A stretch of 53,688 nucleotides of DNA from an uncultured Paracoccaceae bacterium (GCA_951812305.1 CATOSB010000015.1:1-53688); one strand, 5' to 3'; counted from the first letter of the stretch, positions 5,672-13,047 are shown. Made by a program: numbers and translations. Notes: generated from the letters alone by a model not told the origin.

Positions 5672-7018
5672 GTGGACCCCATTACGATTTTCGCAATCGC
5701 TTGGTTGCTTCCACCCATCCTTCTTCTGATCCTCTGGCTCCGCGCTCGTGCCGCAAAGAACCGTGCCGAAAAGCGAATTACGGAAGCGGAAGTGACCGCT
5801 GAATCGCTCAAGGAAAAATATGCGCCCATCACGTCTGTTGAGGATGAAGTCTCGACGCTCAGGGACACGGCAACAGAGATACAGAAGCAAATTGAAAAGA
5901 CGCGTAGCACTTATTCCGAGAAGCGCGCTACGCTGAAAATGATAGAGCAACAAGTTGCAATTTATGACGAAAAACTCTCCTTCGCGGAGCTCGGCGTCTA
6001 TGAACCCCATTTCGAGTTCAACGACGCTGACGAATTCAAGCAAGAAATCAAACGCATCCGCGATGGCCAGAAAGCAATGATCTCGGCCAAGACCTCGACC
6101 CTCTGTCCGACTGACTGGGAAATGAACGGAAGCCGCGCCAAGGGTCAGACGATGATTAACCGCCAGACCCGTTTGACGATGCGCGCCTTCAACAACGAAT
6201 GCGAAGCCGCAATTGCAAACACACGCTGGAACAACGTCAACGCGATGGAGAAGCGTATCCTCAACGCGGCCAAGCAAATCGACAAAGCCAACGAGTCCAT
6301 GAACGTGCGTATCAGTGGGCAATATGTCAGCCTCAAACTGGACGAATTGCACGCGACCCATGAATACCGTGAACGCCTTAAAATGGAGAAGGAAAATCGC
6401 GCTGAAATGGCCCGTGCGGAACGCGAGGAGAAGAAGCTGCTAGCGGAAGCCGAAGCGGCAGAACGTGAGGAGGAACGGTACCAAAAGCTCTTGGACAAAG
6501 CGCGCTCAGAAGCGGGCGTAGATGAAAGCCGCATTGCGGAGTTGGAAGCCGCTTTGGCCGAAGCCCACACGACAAGTGAACGCGCCCGAGCAATGGCTGA
6601 GATGACCAAATCCGGCTACGTTTACATTATCTCGAACATCGGTTCCTTTGGCGAGGATGTAGTCAAGATCGGCCTCACTCGGCGGCTTGAACCCGATGAC
6701 CGTGTGAAAGAGCTTGGCGACGCAAGCGTTCCGTTCCGCTTCGACACCCACGCCATGATCTACTCGGACGAAGCCCCTGCTCTAGAAAACGCCCTTCACA
6801 AGGAGTTCGCGAACCGCCGCGTGAACGCTTCCAATATGCGCAAAGAATTCTTTCGCGTCGGACTGCAAGAGGTCGAGGAAGCTGTGAAACGCCTTGCGCC
6901 GTCTGCCAGTTTTTTCACAGACCGTGAGGCGCAGGAATGGCATGAAACCCTCTCCCGTCGAAAAGAGGAGTTAAAGGACATGGCACGACCATCAGACGAA
7001 TTTCCGGAAGCCATATAG
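5672..7018 (+). CDS. Membrane-anchored DUF4041 / GIY-YIG (T5orf172-type) protein
   Basis: 448 aa. Residues about 5-23 are a transmembrane anchor (FAIAWLLPPILLLILWL), followed by coiled coil to about 95, a DUF4041-like region (about 105-260, with FAELGVYEPHFEF), a second highly charged coiled coil, and a C-terminal GIY-YIG-like nuclease domain from about 315 (GYVYIISN, VVKIGLTRR, ALENALHKEF). GTG at 5672 is chosen because AAAGG lies 9 bases before it; a TTG at 5663 is too close to that site. This architecture is known from phages and mobile elements; role unproved. A membrane-tethered nuclease acting on incoming DNA is an attractive inference. Stands alone, between the IS remnant and the 10-bp array. 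Confidence 0.75.
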   Translation: MDPITIFAIAWLLPPILLLILWLRARAAKNRAEKRITEAEVTAESLKEKYAPITSVEDEVSTLRDTATEIQKQIEKTRSTYSEKRATLKMIEQQVAIYDEKLSFAELGVYEPHFEFNDADEFKQEIKRIRDGQKAMISAKTSTLCPTDWEMNGSRAKGQTMINRQTRLTMRAFNNECEAAIANTRWNNVNAMEKRILNAAKQIDKANESMNVRISGQYVSLKLDELHATHEYRERLKMEKENRAEMARAEREEKKLLAEAEAAEREEERYQKLLDKARSEAGVDESRIAELEAALAEAHTTSERARAMAEMTKSGYVYIISNIGSFGEDVVKIGLTRRLEPDDRVKELGDASVPFRFDTHAMIYSDEAPALENALHKEFANRRVNASNMRKEFFRVGLQEVEEAVKRLAPSASFFTDREAQEWHETLSRRKEELKDMARPSDEFPEAI

Positions 7019-7203
7019 CCGCAAAAGCTGCCGTTGGCTCAACCGCAGCGGATTCACCCTTTTGCCCCATCGAAGGTTTCTTCGTAGAAGGGCTGTACGC
7101 ATATATGACCGCCCCCGATCACACGCTCACACACCGTTCGAACACCGCTTGACACTGGGGGCCTCCCCCGATCTCTTCCCTGCCCCATTCCGTCGATCAC
7201 GTC
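7019..7203. other. Intergenic segment with fragmentary motifs
   Basis: No supported gene. GGGCTGTACGCAT at 7090-7102 equals the first 13 bases of the terminal repeat of the mini-element at 8453-8725 and may be the stub of a related element. Bases 7190-7203 retain the last codons of a RepL-like tail (LDVID on the minus strand). Copy at 22184-22368. Confidence 0.45.
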
Positions 7204-7372
7204 TAGTTCGCCCAGAGGCCCCCAGAGGCCCCCAGAGGCCCCAGAGGCCCCCAGAGGCCCCCAGAGCCCCCCCCAGAGGCCCCCAGAGGCCCCCAGAGCC
7301 CCCCCCAGAGGCCCCCAGAGGCCCCCAGAGCCCCCCCAGAGGCCCCCAGAGGCCCCCAGAGGCCCGGAGGCT
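7204..7372. repeat. 10-bp tandem repeat array (GAGGCCCCCA)
   Basis: About sixteen units of GAGGCCCCCA, periodically replaced by longer units such as GAGCCCCCCCCA, giving a higher-order period of roughly 32 bp. The minus strand can be read as GLWGPLGASGG-like peptide, but a 10-bp period shifts frame each unit and does not look coded. It stands just beyond the end of the unknown module gene, where shorter relatives occur at about 2080-2135 and 35130-35165. Likely grown by slippage. Copy at 22369-22537. Confidence 0.85.
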
Positions 7373-7405
7373 TCCACCCGCGCCTGGACGGTTGCGCCGC
7401 GACGT

Positions 7406-7910
7406 TCACCCGAGCGGGTCGACGAGGCGCTCGATGTCGTAGGCGGCGTCCAGTTTGTCCAGCAGCCGTTCGGTTGCGGGCCAGGCTTCGGGTTCGTCCG
7501 GCAGGTGCCAGACGGCGGCAACGGGGTCGTACCACCACCCGGACGCCTTCAGACGGTTGCGCACTGCGGCGGGTGGCCGTGCCCTGAACCGGATCATCTC
7601 GGGCGGGCGGTTGCTGCCCGCGTGCTGACGTCTGGCCTGAGCACGTTTTTGGGCCAGCATGGCGCGGTGCGTCTTGCGGGTGAGTTCGGCTTCCACCCGT
7701 CTTTCGATCTGTGGCCGAAGCTCTCGCCTCGATCTCCGCCCGCCGCTTGGCAATGGCGTGTGGTTGCCGGGCGATTTCCCGGAGTGCGGGTTTATCTTCC
7801 GGTTTCACCCACAGGACGATCCGTTCCAGCCCTTCGGCCTTTCTGGCTGCAATGAATTTGCGCTGGTTTGTGTGCCTGTCGTTCGGGTCCGTGTATCTTT
7901 TCCTGCGCCG
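7406..7910 (-). pseudogene. Unknown module protein, module 2 (frameshifted)
   Basis: Homologue of the 160-aa gene at 2151-2633. The N-terminal part reads RKFIAARKAEGLERIVLWVK then PEDKPALREIARQ in one frame and the remainder LRPQIERRVEAELTRK to DIERLVDPLG in another; the shift falls near 7710-7720 (GAGGCGAGAGCTT on the minus strand). No good start codon is seen at the N-terminal end. The same lesion is in body B at 34600-35114, so it predates their divergence or was shared by recombination. Confidence 0.75.
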
Positions 7911-7957
7911 GAAACATCCGACACAAAATAATCATTATTTTCTGAGAGGCACGATTA

Positions 7958-7987
7958 TACATCAAAATTGAAATTCATTTTGATGTA
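7958..7987. promoter_or_regulatory. Palindromic operator, module 2
   Basis: TACATCAAAAT, 8-bp spacer, ATTTTGATGTA: 11-bp arms. Same place as 2721-2749 in module 1 but with matched changes in both arms. TTCTTAAAGAACTCTTTAAG follows at about 8011-8030. Copy at 23123-23152. Confidence 0.7.
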
Positions 7988-8072
7988 ATCTGTATGCTAC
8001 CGGCAAACTTGATGTATTCTTAAAGAACTCTTTAAGCATTCTCTAATGGGAACATGGGGTTCGGGAGGGAAT

Positions 8073-8489
8073 ATGGACGGGTCGGAGCGGTTGAGGGAAC
8101 GTCGGTATCCTGCGCAGGTCACAGCGCGGATCCCGCAGGAGCTAAAAGCCCGGCTGGAGGTGCTTGCGGACCGGGAGGGGCAGGCTTTGGGGCGTGTCCT
8201 GCGTCGTGTGCTTGAGGCGGGTGTTGGTCAGATCGAGGATGCACGAGACAGGGCGGGTTCAGCGGCGCTTGCGGAGGCTGGCAAAGGTATCCAGCCCGGG
8301 GAGGTTAGGGGCCGCTCTGGCCCGGATGCGCGGCAGTGGTGGAGCAGTCTGGACAGGCCATCGCGGAGTCGCTGGGGCCGGGAGCTTGCGCATCTTGAAG
8401 GCCCGGAATTCCTTGAGGAAGCCTATCGGCGGGCGCAGGAAAGCGCAGATCAGGGCTGTACGCATGAATGGAACGGTGAGGGGTCATGA
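8073..8489 (+). CDS. Ribbon-helix-helix DNA-binding protein, module 2 (C-terminus altered by insertion)
   Basis: 138 aa, with the full RHH region YPAQVTARIPQELKARLEVL then ADREGQALGRVLRRVLEAGV. The body B copy ends ESADQG and stop; here a 273-bp mini-element inserted at the last codons adds CTHEWNGEGS in place of the native stop. ATG at 8073 follows GGGAGGGA. Apart from the tail its protein equals the body B copy. Likely still able to fold, since the insertion spares both domains. Confidence 0.7.
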   Translation: MDGSERLRERRYPAQVTARIPQELKARLEVLADREGQALGRVLRRVLEAGVGQIEDARDRAGSAALAEAGKGIQPGEVRGRSGPDARQWWSSLDRPSRSRWGRELAHLEGPEFLEEAYRRAQESADQGCTHEWNGEGS

Positions 8490-8725
8490 GGAAAGTGTCG
8501 CCATTGATAAATAAGGGAAATTTCTACTTCTCATCGGTTCTAAGCGAGAGAGGAATTTCGTCCTTGCAAAAGATATTGCGAAACATGAAGTGTTTTGCAC
8601 GGATATATTGCAAAGATAGCCTGTTGAAAAACAACGATTATTTTTCTGGCTGTTCGAGGCGCAAATATTGAGACATTTGCAAAATGGCTTATGACCCCCT
8701 GTGGTTCCATTCATGCGTACAGCCC
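8453..8725. mobile_element. Tn3-derived miniature element (TIME-like), 273 bp
   Basis: Terminal repeats are 38 bp each, beginning GGGCTGTACGCATGAATGGA and ending GTCATGAG (left) or GTCATAAG (right). The element is flanked on both sides by GATCA (8448-8452, 8726-8730), a 5-bp target duplication. Removing the element and one GATCA restores the module's usual ending GATCAG-GCTAG. No transposase gene is inside. 38-bp ends closing in TAAG plus a 5-bp duplication are Tn3-family hallmarks. Copy at 23618-23890. Confidence 0.85.
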
Positions 8726-8797
8726 GATCAGAGCTAGATGGTTGTTCTGCGGGTGCGTTTTGGGGAAGTGATTAAAAACAGCATCTTACAGACCGCT

Positions 8798-8819
8798 CAC
8801 CGGAAATCAGCTTCCGGTG
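8798..8819. terminator. Conserved hairpin between convergent genes, module 2
   Basis: CACCGGAA-ATCAGC-TTCCGGTG in the same flanking context (GTGATTAAAAACA, GGGGACAGGTTTTTAG) as 3259-3282. Copy at 23963-23984. Confidence 0.6.
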
Positions 8820-8851
8820 CGGCGTGGTTGGGGACAGGTTTTTAGATAGGG

Positions 8852-9124
8852 CTATTCGGCGGGCGCGTCGGTCAGATCGAGGCGACGCTCGATGCGGTCG
8901 ATGCGAGTTCTCATTGCGGCAATGATGGTATCCTGTGCAGCGCTGGCATCGATTAGTGTTGCCATGTCGTGCTTGATTGTACCTAAGTAGGATTTAACGC
9001 TACGCATGTCGGCCTCAATAGATTCAAGTCTTTCCAATACTTGAGATTGTCCATTATGTAACCTTTTGAGGTGCTCAATCATTAGTTGATTTGTAACGGT
9101 TTCATCCATCATCGTCGTCTTCAT
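8852..9124 (-). CDS. Small coiled-coil protein, module 2
   Basis: 90 aa, helical and charged (HLKRLHNGQSQVLERLESIE, MRTRIDRIERRLDLTDAPAE). The tail RIERRLDLTDAPAE is shared with the body B protein at 33734-33946. Start uncertain: ATGs at 9124, 9112 and 9109 all lack a strong ribosome site. Follows the lipoprotein gene by 6 bp. Confidence 0.6.
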   Translation of the reverse strand: MKTTMMDETVTNQLMIEHLKRLHNGQSQVLERLESIEADMRSVKSYLGTIKHDMATLIDASAAQDTIIAAMRTRIDRIERRLDLTDAPAE

Positions 9125-9130
9125 CTAAGG

Positions 9131-9424
9131 TCAGTTTAAACAGAGATATAGGAGTTCAGTAATATAGCTATATTGTCCAGTTGGAATGTTTCTCGTACTG
9201 GCAAATTCCGCTCTTTTCTTTGAGCCTTTGCGGCAAATTCGCGTCGCTTCGGCATCGGCTGCCGCTTTTGCTTGATCCCTCACAGTCGCATCAGCAAATT
9301 CCATTTGGTTTCCATTGAGTTGAATGCTGACGCTATCCCCATTAAATTGAGAGATTGCAGGAGTAATTTGACTTACGCAGCCAGCGATAGCGCAAGTCGC
9401 GCAAACGCACAGAAAATATTTCAT
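9131..9424 (-). CDS. Small predicted lipoprotein
   Basis: 97 aa. MKYFLCVCATCAIAGC is a lipoprotein signal with lipobox AIAGC and acylated Cys16. The mature part (QFNGDSVSIQLNGNQMEFAD then ATVRDQAKAAADAEATRICR) has no family I can name. ATG at 9424 is chosen over 9433 because AAGGAGG ends 8 bases before it, whereas the upstream ATG abuts that site. Sits between the truncated RepL-like gene and the coiled-coil gene. Confidence 0.6.
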   Translation of the reverse strand: MKYFLCVCATCAIAGCVSQITPAISQFNGDSVSIQLNGNQMEFADATVRDQAKAAADAEATRICRKGSKKRAEFASTRNIPTGQYSYITELLYLCLN

Positions 9425-9425
9425 T

Positions 9426-10041
9426 TCACTCATCCTCCTTACCGCCGTCGATCACGTCCAGCTTGTAGCGTTCCACGGCCTTGCCGTGCTCGTTGATGTT
9501 GCCCCGGAACGCGCCTTCCGGCGTCACCGTAATAACCTTCACCCGGCCCCGCTTGACCCGGCGGATCGCGCCAACCTCTTCCAGTAATTTAAGGGCGCGT
9601 GCCATATGAGCCTCGTTTGTCCTTGTGATCGAGCAAAGCTGTGCAGCGGTCTTGGTACATTCGTAGTTTTGCCATCCCAGATGACGACAGATCGTCCAGA
9701 GGATCGAGAGCGCCTGATAGGCTTTGGCCGTGGTCGGAGCCGCCTCGAACAGGCGTTCGGTTACGGCGTCCTGATACTGGAATGCGATGGACACGTTGCC
9801 CCCTCCGAAGAAATCAAACTCAAGCTGGGTGGTGGCGCTCAGCTCCTTTGCGATGCCGGCCGCCTCCCGTGCCCTCATAGCACGTTCGGGCGTTTTTTCG
9901 GCAAGCGCGTTGCGGTCGAGCAGAAGCGCCGCCTGATCGTATTCGCCGCGGTTGTGCCTCTGACGCTCCAGCAGCGCCTCCGGGTCCGTCACGTTGCCGG
10001 TCTTCCGGCGGCGTTTCTGGACCCCGCAGATCACCGCCAGA
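9426..10041 (-). pseudogene. RepL-like replication gene, module 2, 5' end replaced by the transposon block
   Basis: Matches residues 39-242 of the intact gene at 3552-4280 (LAVICGVQKRRRKTGNVTDP through VERYKLDVIDGGKEDE). The mini-element end at 10042 removes the first 38 codons. The frame stays open into the mini-element to an ATG at 10205, so a 259-aa chimera with a foreign N-terminus is possible, but no ribosome site is evident there. The winged helix is complete. Confidence 0.75.
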
Positions 10042-10223
10042 GGGGTCGAGTGAGGCTGAGTGCAGAAAACCACGTTAAGAAATTTAAAATCATTTGAAAA
10101 CAATGAATTAAGAGGCTTGCAAATGCGCACAAAATTCGCAGAAAGCACAGCTATAAAAATCATTTGATTACAACGGGTTACTTTTCTTAGAGGGGTATTT
10201 TGCACTGAGCCCTAATGGACCCC
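10042..10223. mobile_element. Tn3-derived miniature element at the left edge of the transposon block, 182 bp
   Basis: Left terminal repeat 10042-10079 (GGGGTCGAGTGAGGC...ACGTTAAG); right repeat 10186-10223, reading inward from the other end GGGGTCCATTAGGGC...CTCTAAG. Both are 38 bp with GGGGTC outside and TAAG inside, the classic Tn3 form, and agree at roughly three-quarters of positions. The A/T-rich core has no gene. Flanks (CCAGA or ATCTC left, TGATA right) are not duplicated. Thirteen bases then separate it from the larger transposon. Confidence 0.8.
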
Positions 10224-10294
10224 TGATAGGAAACCCGGCCTGGCTGGCCCGAAGCTGCATATTTGGGCTTTTGAAAGAACAAATGGTGTACGTT

Positions 10295-10783
10295 TCATGC
10301 GCCTGAACTCTGCAAGTACATGACGACATTGTCTGGGTGGAACTTGAAGCCCCGACCGTCTGAGACGCGTTCAGCGCTGATGGGGTATTTTGGTCTATTT
10401 GGATTGATGGCGACAATGCGGAAGACCTCATCTTTCGATCTGAAGGTCCGCCCATAGTCAGAGGGTTCCAGGCCAAAATGCGGCGCAAGGACCTCGAACA
10501 TGGCTTTGTCTGGCGAATAGATTGCGCCGTCTGCCATCGGAATGCCGACGCGGAAACTGATGTCGAAGCCATGACGCAGATCGATGTCACTCAGTTCGCC
10601 ACCTTCAACCGTCAGCCCATGCGTTTCCACCACGGCGAGGCAGGCCTTCGTCATGTCCCGGCGCAAGCGTTTGCATAGCTCGGGTGTCAGGTTGCGCGGC
10701 GGGGGCACCCTGGAATTGGCCTGGCCGACCTTCGCAGGTGGCTTGGCCGTCTGCACGCGCGCTTTCCGCTTGTTCTTTTTCAT
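10295..10783 (-). CDS. Transposon passenger protein of unknown function, 162 aa
   Basis: Begins with a lysine/arginine-rich leader (MKKNKRKARVQTAKPPAKVG) and has a compact C-terminal part with FGLEPSDYGRTFRSKDEVFR then IVAINPNRPKYPISAERV. Its ATG overlaps the tnpR stop as TAATG, so it is translationally coupled to the resolvase. The last reading-frame bases reach the left inverted repeat region. The C-terminal strand pattern resembles short domains met in mobile-element proteins, but I cannot name one. Confidence 0.6.
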   Translation of the reverse strand: MKKNKRKARVQTAKPPAKVGQANSRVPPPRNLTPELCKRLRRDMTKACLAVVETHGLTVEGGELSDIDLRHGFDISFRVGIPMADGAIYSPDKAMFEVLAPHFGLEPSDYGRTFRSKDEVFRIVAINPNRPKYPISAERVSDGRGFKFHPDNVVMYLQSSGA

Positions 10784-11373
10784 TATGGGCTCTGCCCTGT
10801 CGTTTGGCCATCCGAGGGCATCAAAGCCTTTGCTTTATAGACGGTGCCGCGCGAGACGCCCATCTCGCGGGCGATCTCGGTGGGCGTGGCACCGCCAGCC
10901 AATCGTTCACCAATGGCGACCATATCGATCTTCGGTTTGCGCCCGCGATATACGCCGCGTCGCTTCGCTGTGGCGATACCCTCTGACTGGCGCTCCCGGC
11001 GAAGATTGGTCTCGAATTCAGCAAAGACGCCCAGCATATCGAAGAACGCTTTACCCGCTGCGGTGGACGTATCCACGGGTTGCTCCGTGGCCGCGAGATG
11101 CGCGCCCTTGTCCTTCAGTCGGGTGACGATGGTCTGAAGATCGTGCATTGAGCGTGCCAGACGGTCGATCCGCGTGACAACCAAAGTTTCGCCCTTGTGA
11201 ATGAAGTCGAGAATGTTGTTCAGCTCGGGGCGACCCTCAAGCGTCGTCCCGCTACGCTGTTCCTGACGGACCATCCCACATCCCGCCGCTGTCAGTGCCT
11301 CGATTTGAGCATCGAGGTTCTGATCCACGGTCGAGATGCGGGCATATCCGATTTTGGCCTGATAAGTGTTCAT
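10783..11373 (-). CDS. tnpR: Tn3-type serine resolvase
   Basis: 196 aa. KIGYARISTVDQNLDAQIEA places catalytic Ser14; QRSGTTLEGRPELNNIL, VVTRIDRLARSMHDL and FAEFETNLRRERQSEGI are the resolvase/invertase catalytic-domain motifs. The C-terminal helix-turn-helix (PTEIAREMGVSRGTVYKAKA) binds res subsites. It should resolve cointegrates between directly repeated transposons. No lesion is visible, so the unresolved tandem copies here are notable. Confidence 0.93.
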   Translation of the reverse strand: MNTYQAKIGYARISTVDQNLDAQIEALTAAGCGMVRQEQRSGTTLEGRPELNNILDFIHKGETLVVTRIDRLARSMHDLQTIVTRLKDKGAHLAATEQPVDTSTAAGKAFFDMLGVFAEFETNLRRERQSEGIATAKRRGVYRGRKPKIDMVAIGERLAGGATPTEIAREMGVSRGTVYKAKALMPSDGQTTGQSP

Positions 11374-11397
11374 TTTGGGTGTGCCTCTGACATGATC

Positions 11398-11431
11398 TGT
11401 TCATTATCTCGAAACAGACCCAAAGTGAACA
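11398..11431. promoter_or_regulatory. Candidate res subsite before tnpR
   Basis: TGTTCA...TGAACA inverted ends 34 bp apart, 25 bp upstream of the tnpR start; a further TGTTCA lies at about 11450 and a TGAACA at the start of tnpR itself. Position between divergent flanks and the resolvase gene matches Tn3-family res sites. Copies at 26563-26596 and 40859-40892. Confidence 0.55.
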
Positions 11432-11493
11432 TAAAAATGGCGGGTTTCAGTGTTCATGCGCATCGTCATCATGGGTATACTCATAGTGACGCG

Positions 11494-12318
11494 CTATCCC
11501 CAAAGTTTTGCATCATCCGCTTCGATTGTCGTATGCATGATGTCTTCCATCAGGGGGATACGCTTCAAAGCCCGTCCATTCATCAAGCCATATGCGGATG
11601 CGGTCAGGGTTTTCCACTCCCGGAGCCGGTCTCCATCTCTCAACATCACCGCTGTTTGCAAAAACCGTCGCGCCCAAATATCGCGCCGCGTCTCGAGGAA
11701 TTTCCAGAGCTTGGTTTCGATACTGCGCGCTGTTTTTCCGGTGGCGACAATCTCACGGGTCTCCTGGCTGTCCTCGAACCAGCTGTCTGTAAGAGGCTCC
11801 AGGAAGTCCAACGCCATATCATCATTAATCCAGCGCCCGAGCGCCTGCGCTGAGGCATCTTGAATCTTTCGGTTGGGATCTGCCAAGTCGAGTAGTGCCT
11901 GAAGCCCCAATTCCTGAGGGCGCAGGTCGAACAGGTTACAGGATTCGACAACGTCCAGAAAACCCGGAGCGGGCAGGCATTCGTTTGCCAAGCCATCAGC
12001 CAATGCACCCTCCAGCAAGACACGCAAAGTGTCAGCGGAAATATCGTCGGCGCCAGTTTCTGCGCGGAGTTGTCCGATCATTTGTTCCGCATCGCCACTG
12101 CTTTCAAGGGGAACAAGGAAGCTGTCCCTGATCCCATGCCCTGCCTTGATCAGGATCATTGCCAATACGGTCTTTGAACTCTGTTTCACCCTGACTGCAA
12201 TGCTCTGAGCGCCAACGCCGTCCGTTATACTCGCGCCGATCTCTTGAATTTCTGCTCCGGTTGACTGGCTCTGGCTTGGAATGGGTTTGCCGCGTGCTTT
12301 CTTGATCAGATCATCCAA
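11494..12318 (-). CDS. Transposon passenger ORF of unknown function, 274 aa
   Basis: Mostly helical with repeat-like leucine spacing (TLRVLLEGALADGLANECLP, ELGLQALLDLADPNRKIQDA, AQALGRWINDDMALDFLEPL), reminiscent of HEAT-like proteins but not assignable. Start is a TTG at 12318, overlapping the 156-aa ORF by 13 bp in another frame. In its own frame the protein reads smoothly upstream as SSGPAQAALDDLIKKARG, so it may be the second half of one protein made by a frameshift at CTTTTTCC (about 12343). Codon pattern looks genuine. Confidence 0.55.
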   Translation of the reverse strand: MDDLIKKARGKPIPSQSQSTGAEIQEIGASITDGVGAQSIAVRVKQSSKTVLAMILIKAGHGIRDSFLVPLESSGDAEQMIGQLRAETGADDISADTLRVLLEGALADGLANECLPAPGFLDVVESCNLFDLRPQELGLQALLDLADPNRKIQDASAQALGRWINDDMALDFLEPLTDSWFEDSQETREIVATGKTARSIETKLWKFLETRRDIWARRFLQTAVMLRDGDRLREWKTLTASAYGLMNGRALKRIPLMEDIMHTTIEADDAKLWG

Positions 12319-12776
12319 TGCCGCCTGTGCTGGTCCACTGGAAAAAGCGTCAATGTTTCTGCATTCAAGGCAAAGCCATCAAGGCGTTCAAACAGACCGG
12401 CAATGGTGGCCTCCTGGACAAGCTGCGGGCCGGACAACAGCATGAACAAAGCGCAACGTTCGAAAAAAGGTCCATCCATCGTGGCAATGTGATTGGCCAG
12501 ACCCGCCTGAATTTCCTCCGGTGCCGCTGCCATCATGGTGTCAATTGCATTGAATAGATCATAGGCCGAGCCTCCCTCGTCCATGATATCGCGCGCAACA
12601 TTTTCCAGATTCTCGGAAAGATCGAAGCCCTCCATGTCCGACGGAGGCGCCATATTATCAGGATCGATCATAAATGATTGTGGCACCGGCAAGCCAACCC
12701 TTCGATAGAGGCCCGCAAATTCCATCATGTTTTCCTGCTTTACCGCGCCCGCAGCAACACCGGCTTGAACGGCCAT
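12306..12776 (-). CDS. Transposon passenger ORF of unknown function, 156 aa
   Basis: Acidic and helical (FDLSENLENVARDIMDEGGS, AIDTMMAAAPEEIQAGLANH, CALFMLLSGPQLVQEATIAG). No family recognised. The ATG at 12776 has only a weak GGAAG site; good-looking codons continue upstream (NDNEYAEDFLEAVE) to a stop, so the true start may lie elsewhere. The last residues after LNAETL look non-native, consistent with a shift into the 274-aa frame. Confidence 0.5.
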   Translation of the reverse strand: MAVQAGVAAGAVKQENMMEFAGLYRRVGLPVPQSFMIDPDNMAPPSDMEGFDLSENLENVARDIMDEGGSAYDLFNAIDTMMAAAPEEIQAGLANHIATMDGPFFERCALFMLLSGPQLVQEATIAGLFERLDGFALNAETLTLFPVDQHRRHWMI

Positions 12777-12853
12777 TTCTACCGCTTCCAGGAAATCTTC
12801 CGCGTACTCATTATCATTTTACAGGCCCATCCGAGCTTCATCCAGAAGTAGGC

Positions 12854-13036
12854 TCAGTATTTGATGTGCCCCCCCGAGTGGTCATCCTCTTGTGCGGTGA
12901 GCACCACCAAACCACAGGCGACATCGCCGCTGGAGAGCAAGCGGGATTTTAGCCGCAAAAAATACGATTGGAATTCCGGTTCAAAACCATGGAGACCGAA
13001 TTGCTCCATACATTCTGCGAGTAGTTGAGAGGACAT
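12854..13036 (-). CDS. Small transposon ORF behind tnpA, frame ends at a G7 run
   Basis: 60 aa (MSSQLLAECMEQFGLHGFEP then EFQSYFLRLKSRLLSS...). It starts 11 bp after the tnpA stop with TTGGAG before the ATG, so it is in the tnpA operon. At a run of seven G the frame ends GGHIKY; one more G would give AHQILSLLLDEARMGL and a stop, a more protein-like ending. All three complete copies have the same run. Either a fixed error or slippage. Function unknown. Confidence 0.5.
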   Translation of the reverse strand: MSSQLLAECMEQFGLHGFEPEFQSYFLRLKSRLLSSGDVACGLVVLTAQEDDHSGGHIKY

Positions 13037-13047
13037 ACGGACTCCAA

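Larger units (their letters stand above)
884..10041. repeat. Body of plasmid-like unit A, copy 1
   Basis: 9,158 bp of non-transposon sequence that recurs exactly at 16049-25206. Both copies are bounded by the GGCC end of the transposon on the left and the GGGGTC end of the mini-element on the right. It carries its own RepL-like replication gene, toxin-antitoxin pair and module repeats, so it is read as the backbone of a 15,165-bp plasmid. Confidence 0.9.

Noticed and set aside
7204..7372. CRISPR-like array or collagen-like protein repeat
   Set aside because: Units are 10 bp without spacers, no cas genes are near, and the 10-bp period changes reading frame each unit.
7203..7808. 201-aa minus-strand ORF ending in GLWGPLG repeats
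   Set aside because: A frameshift product of the module gene running into the repeat array; the true C-terminus is in another frame.
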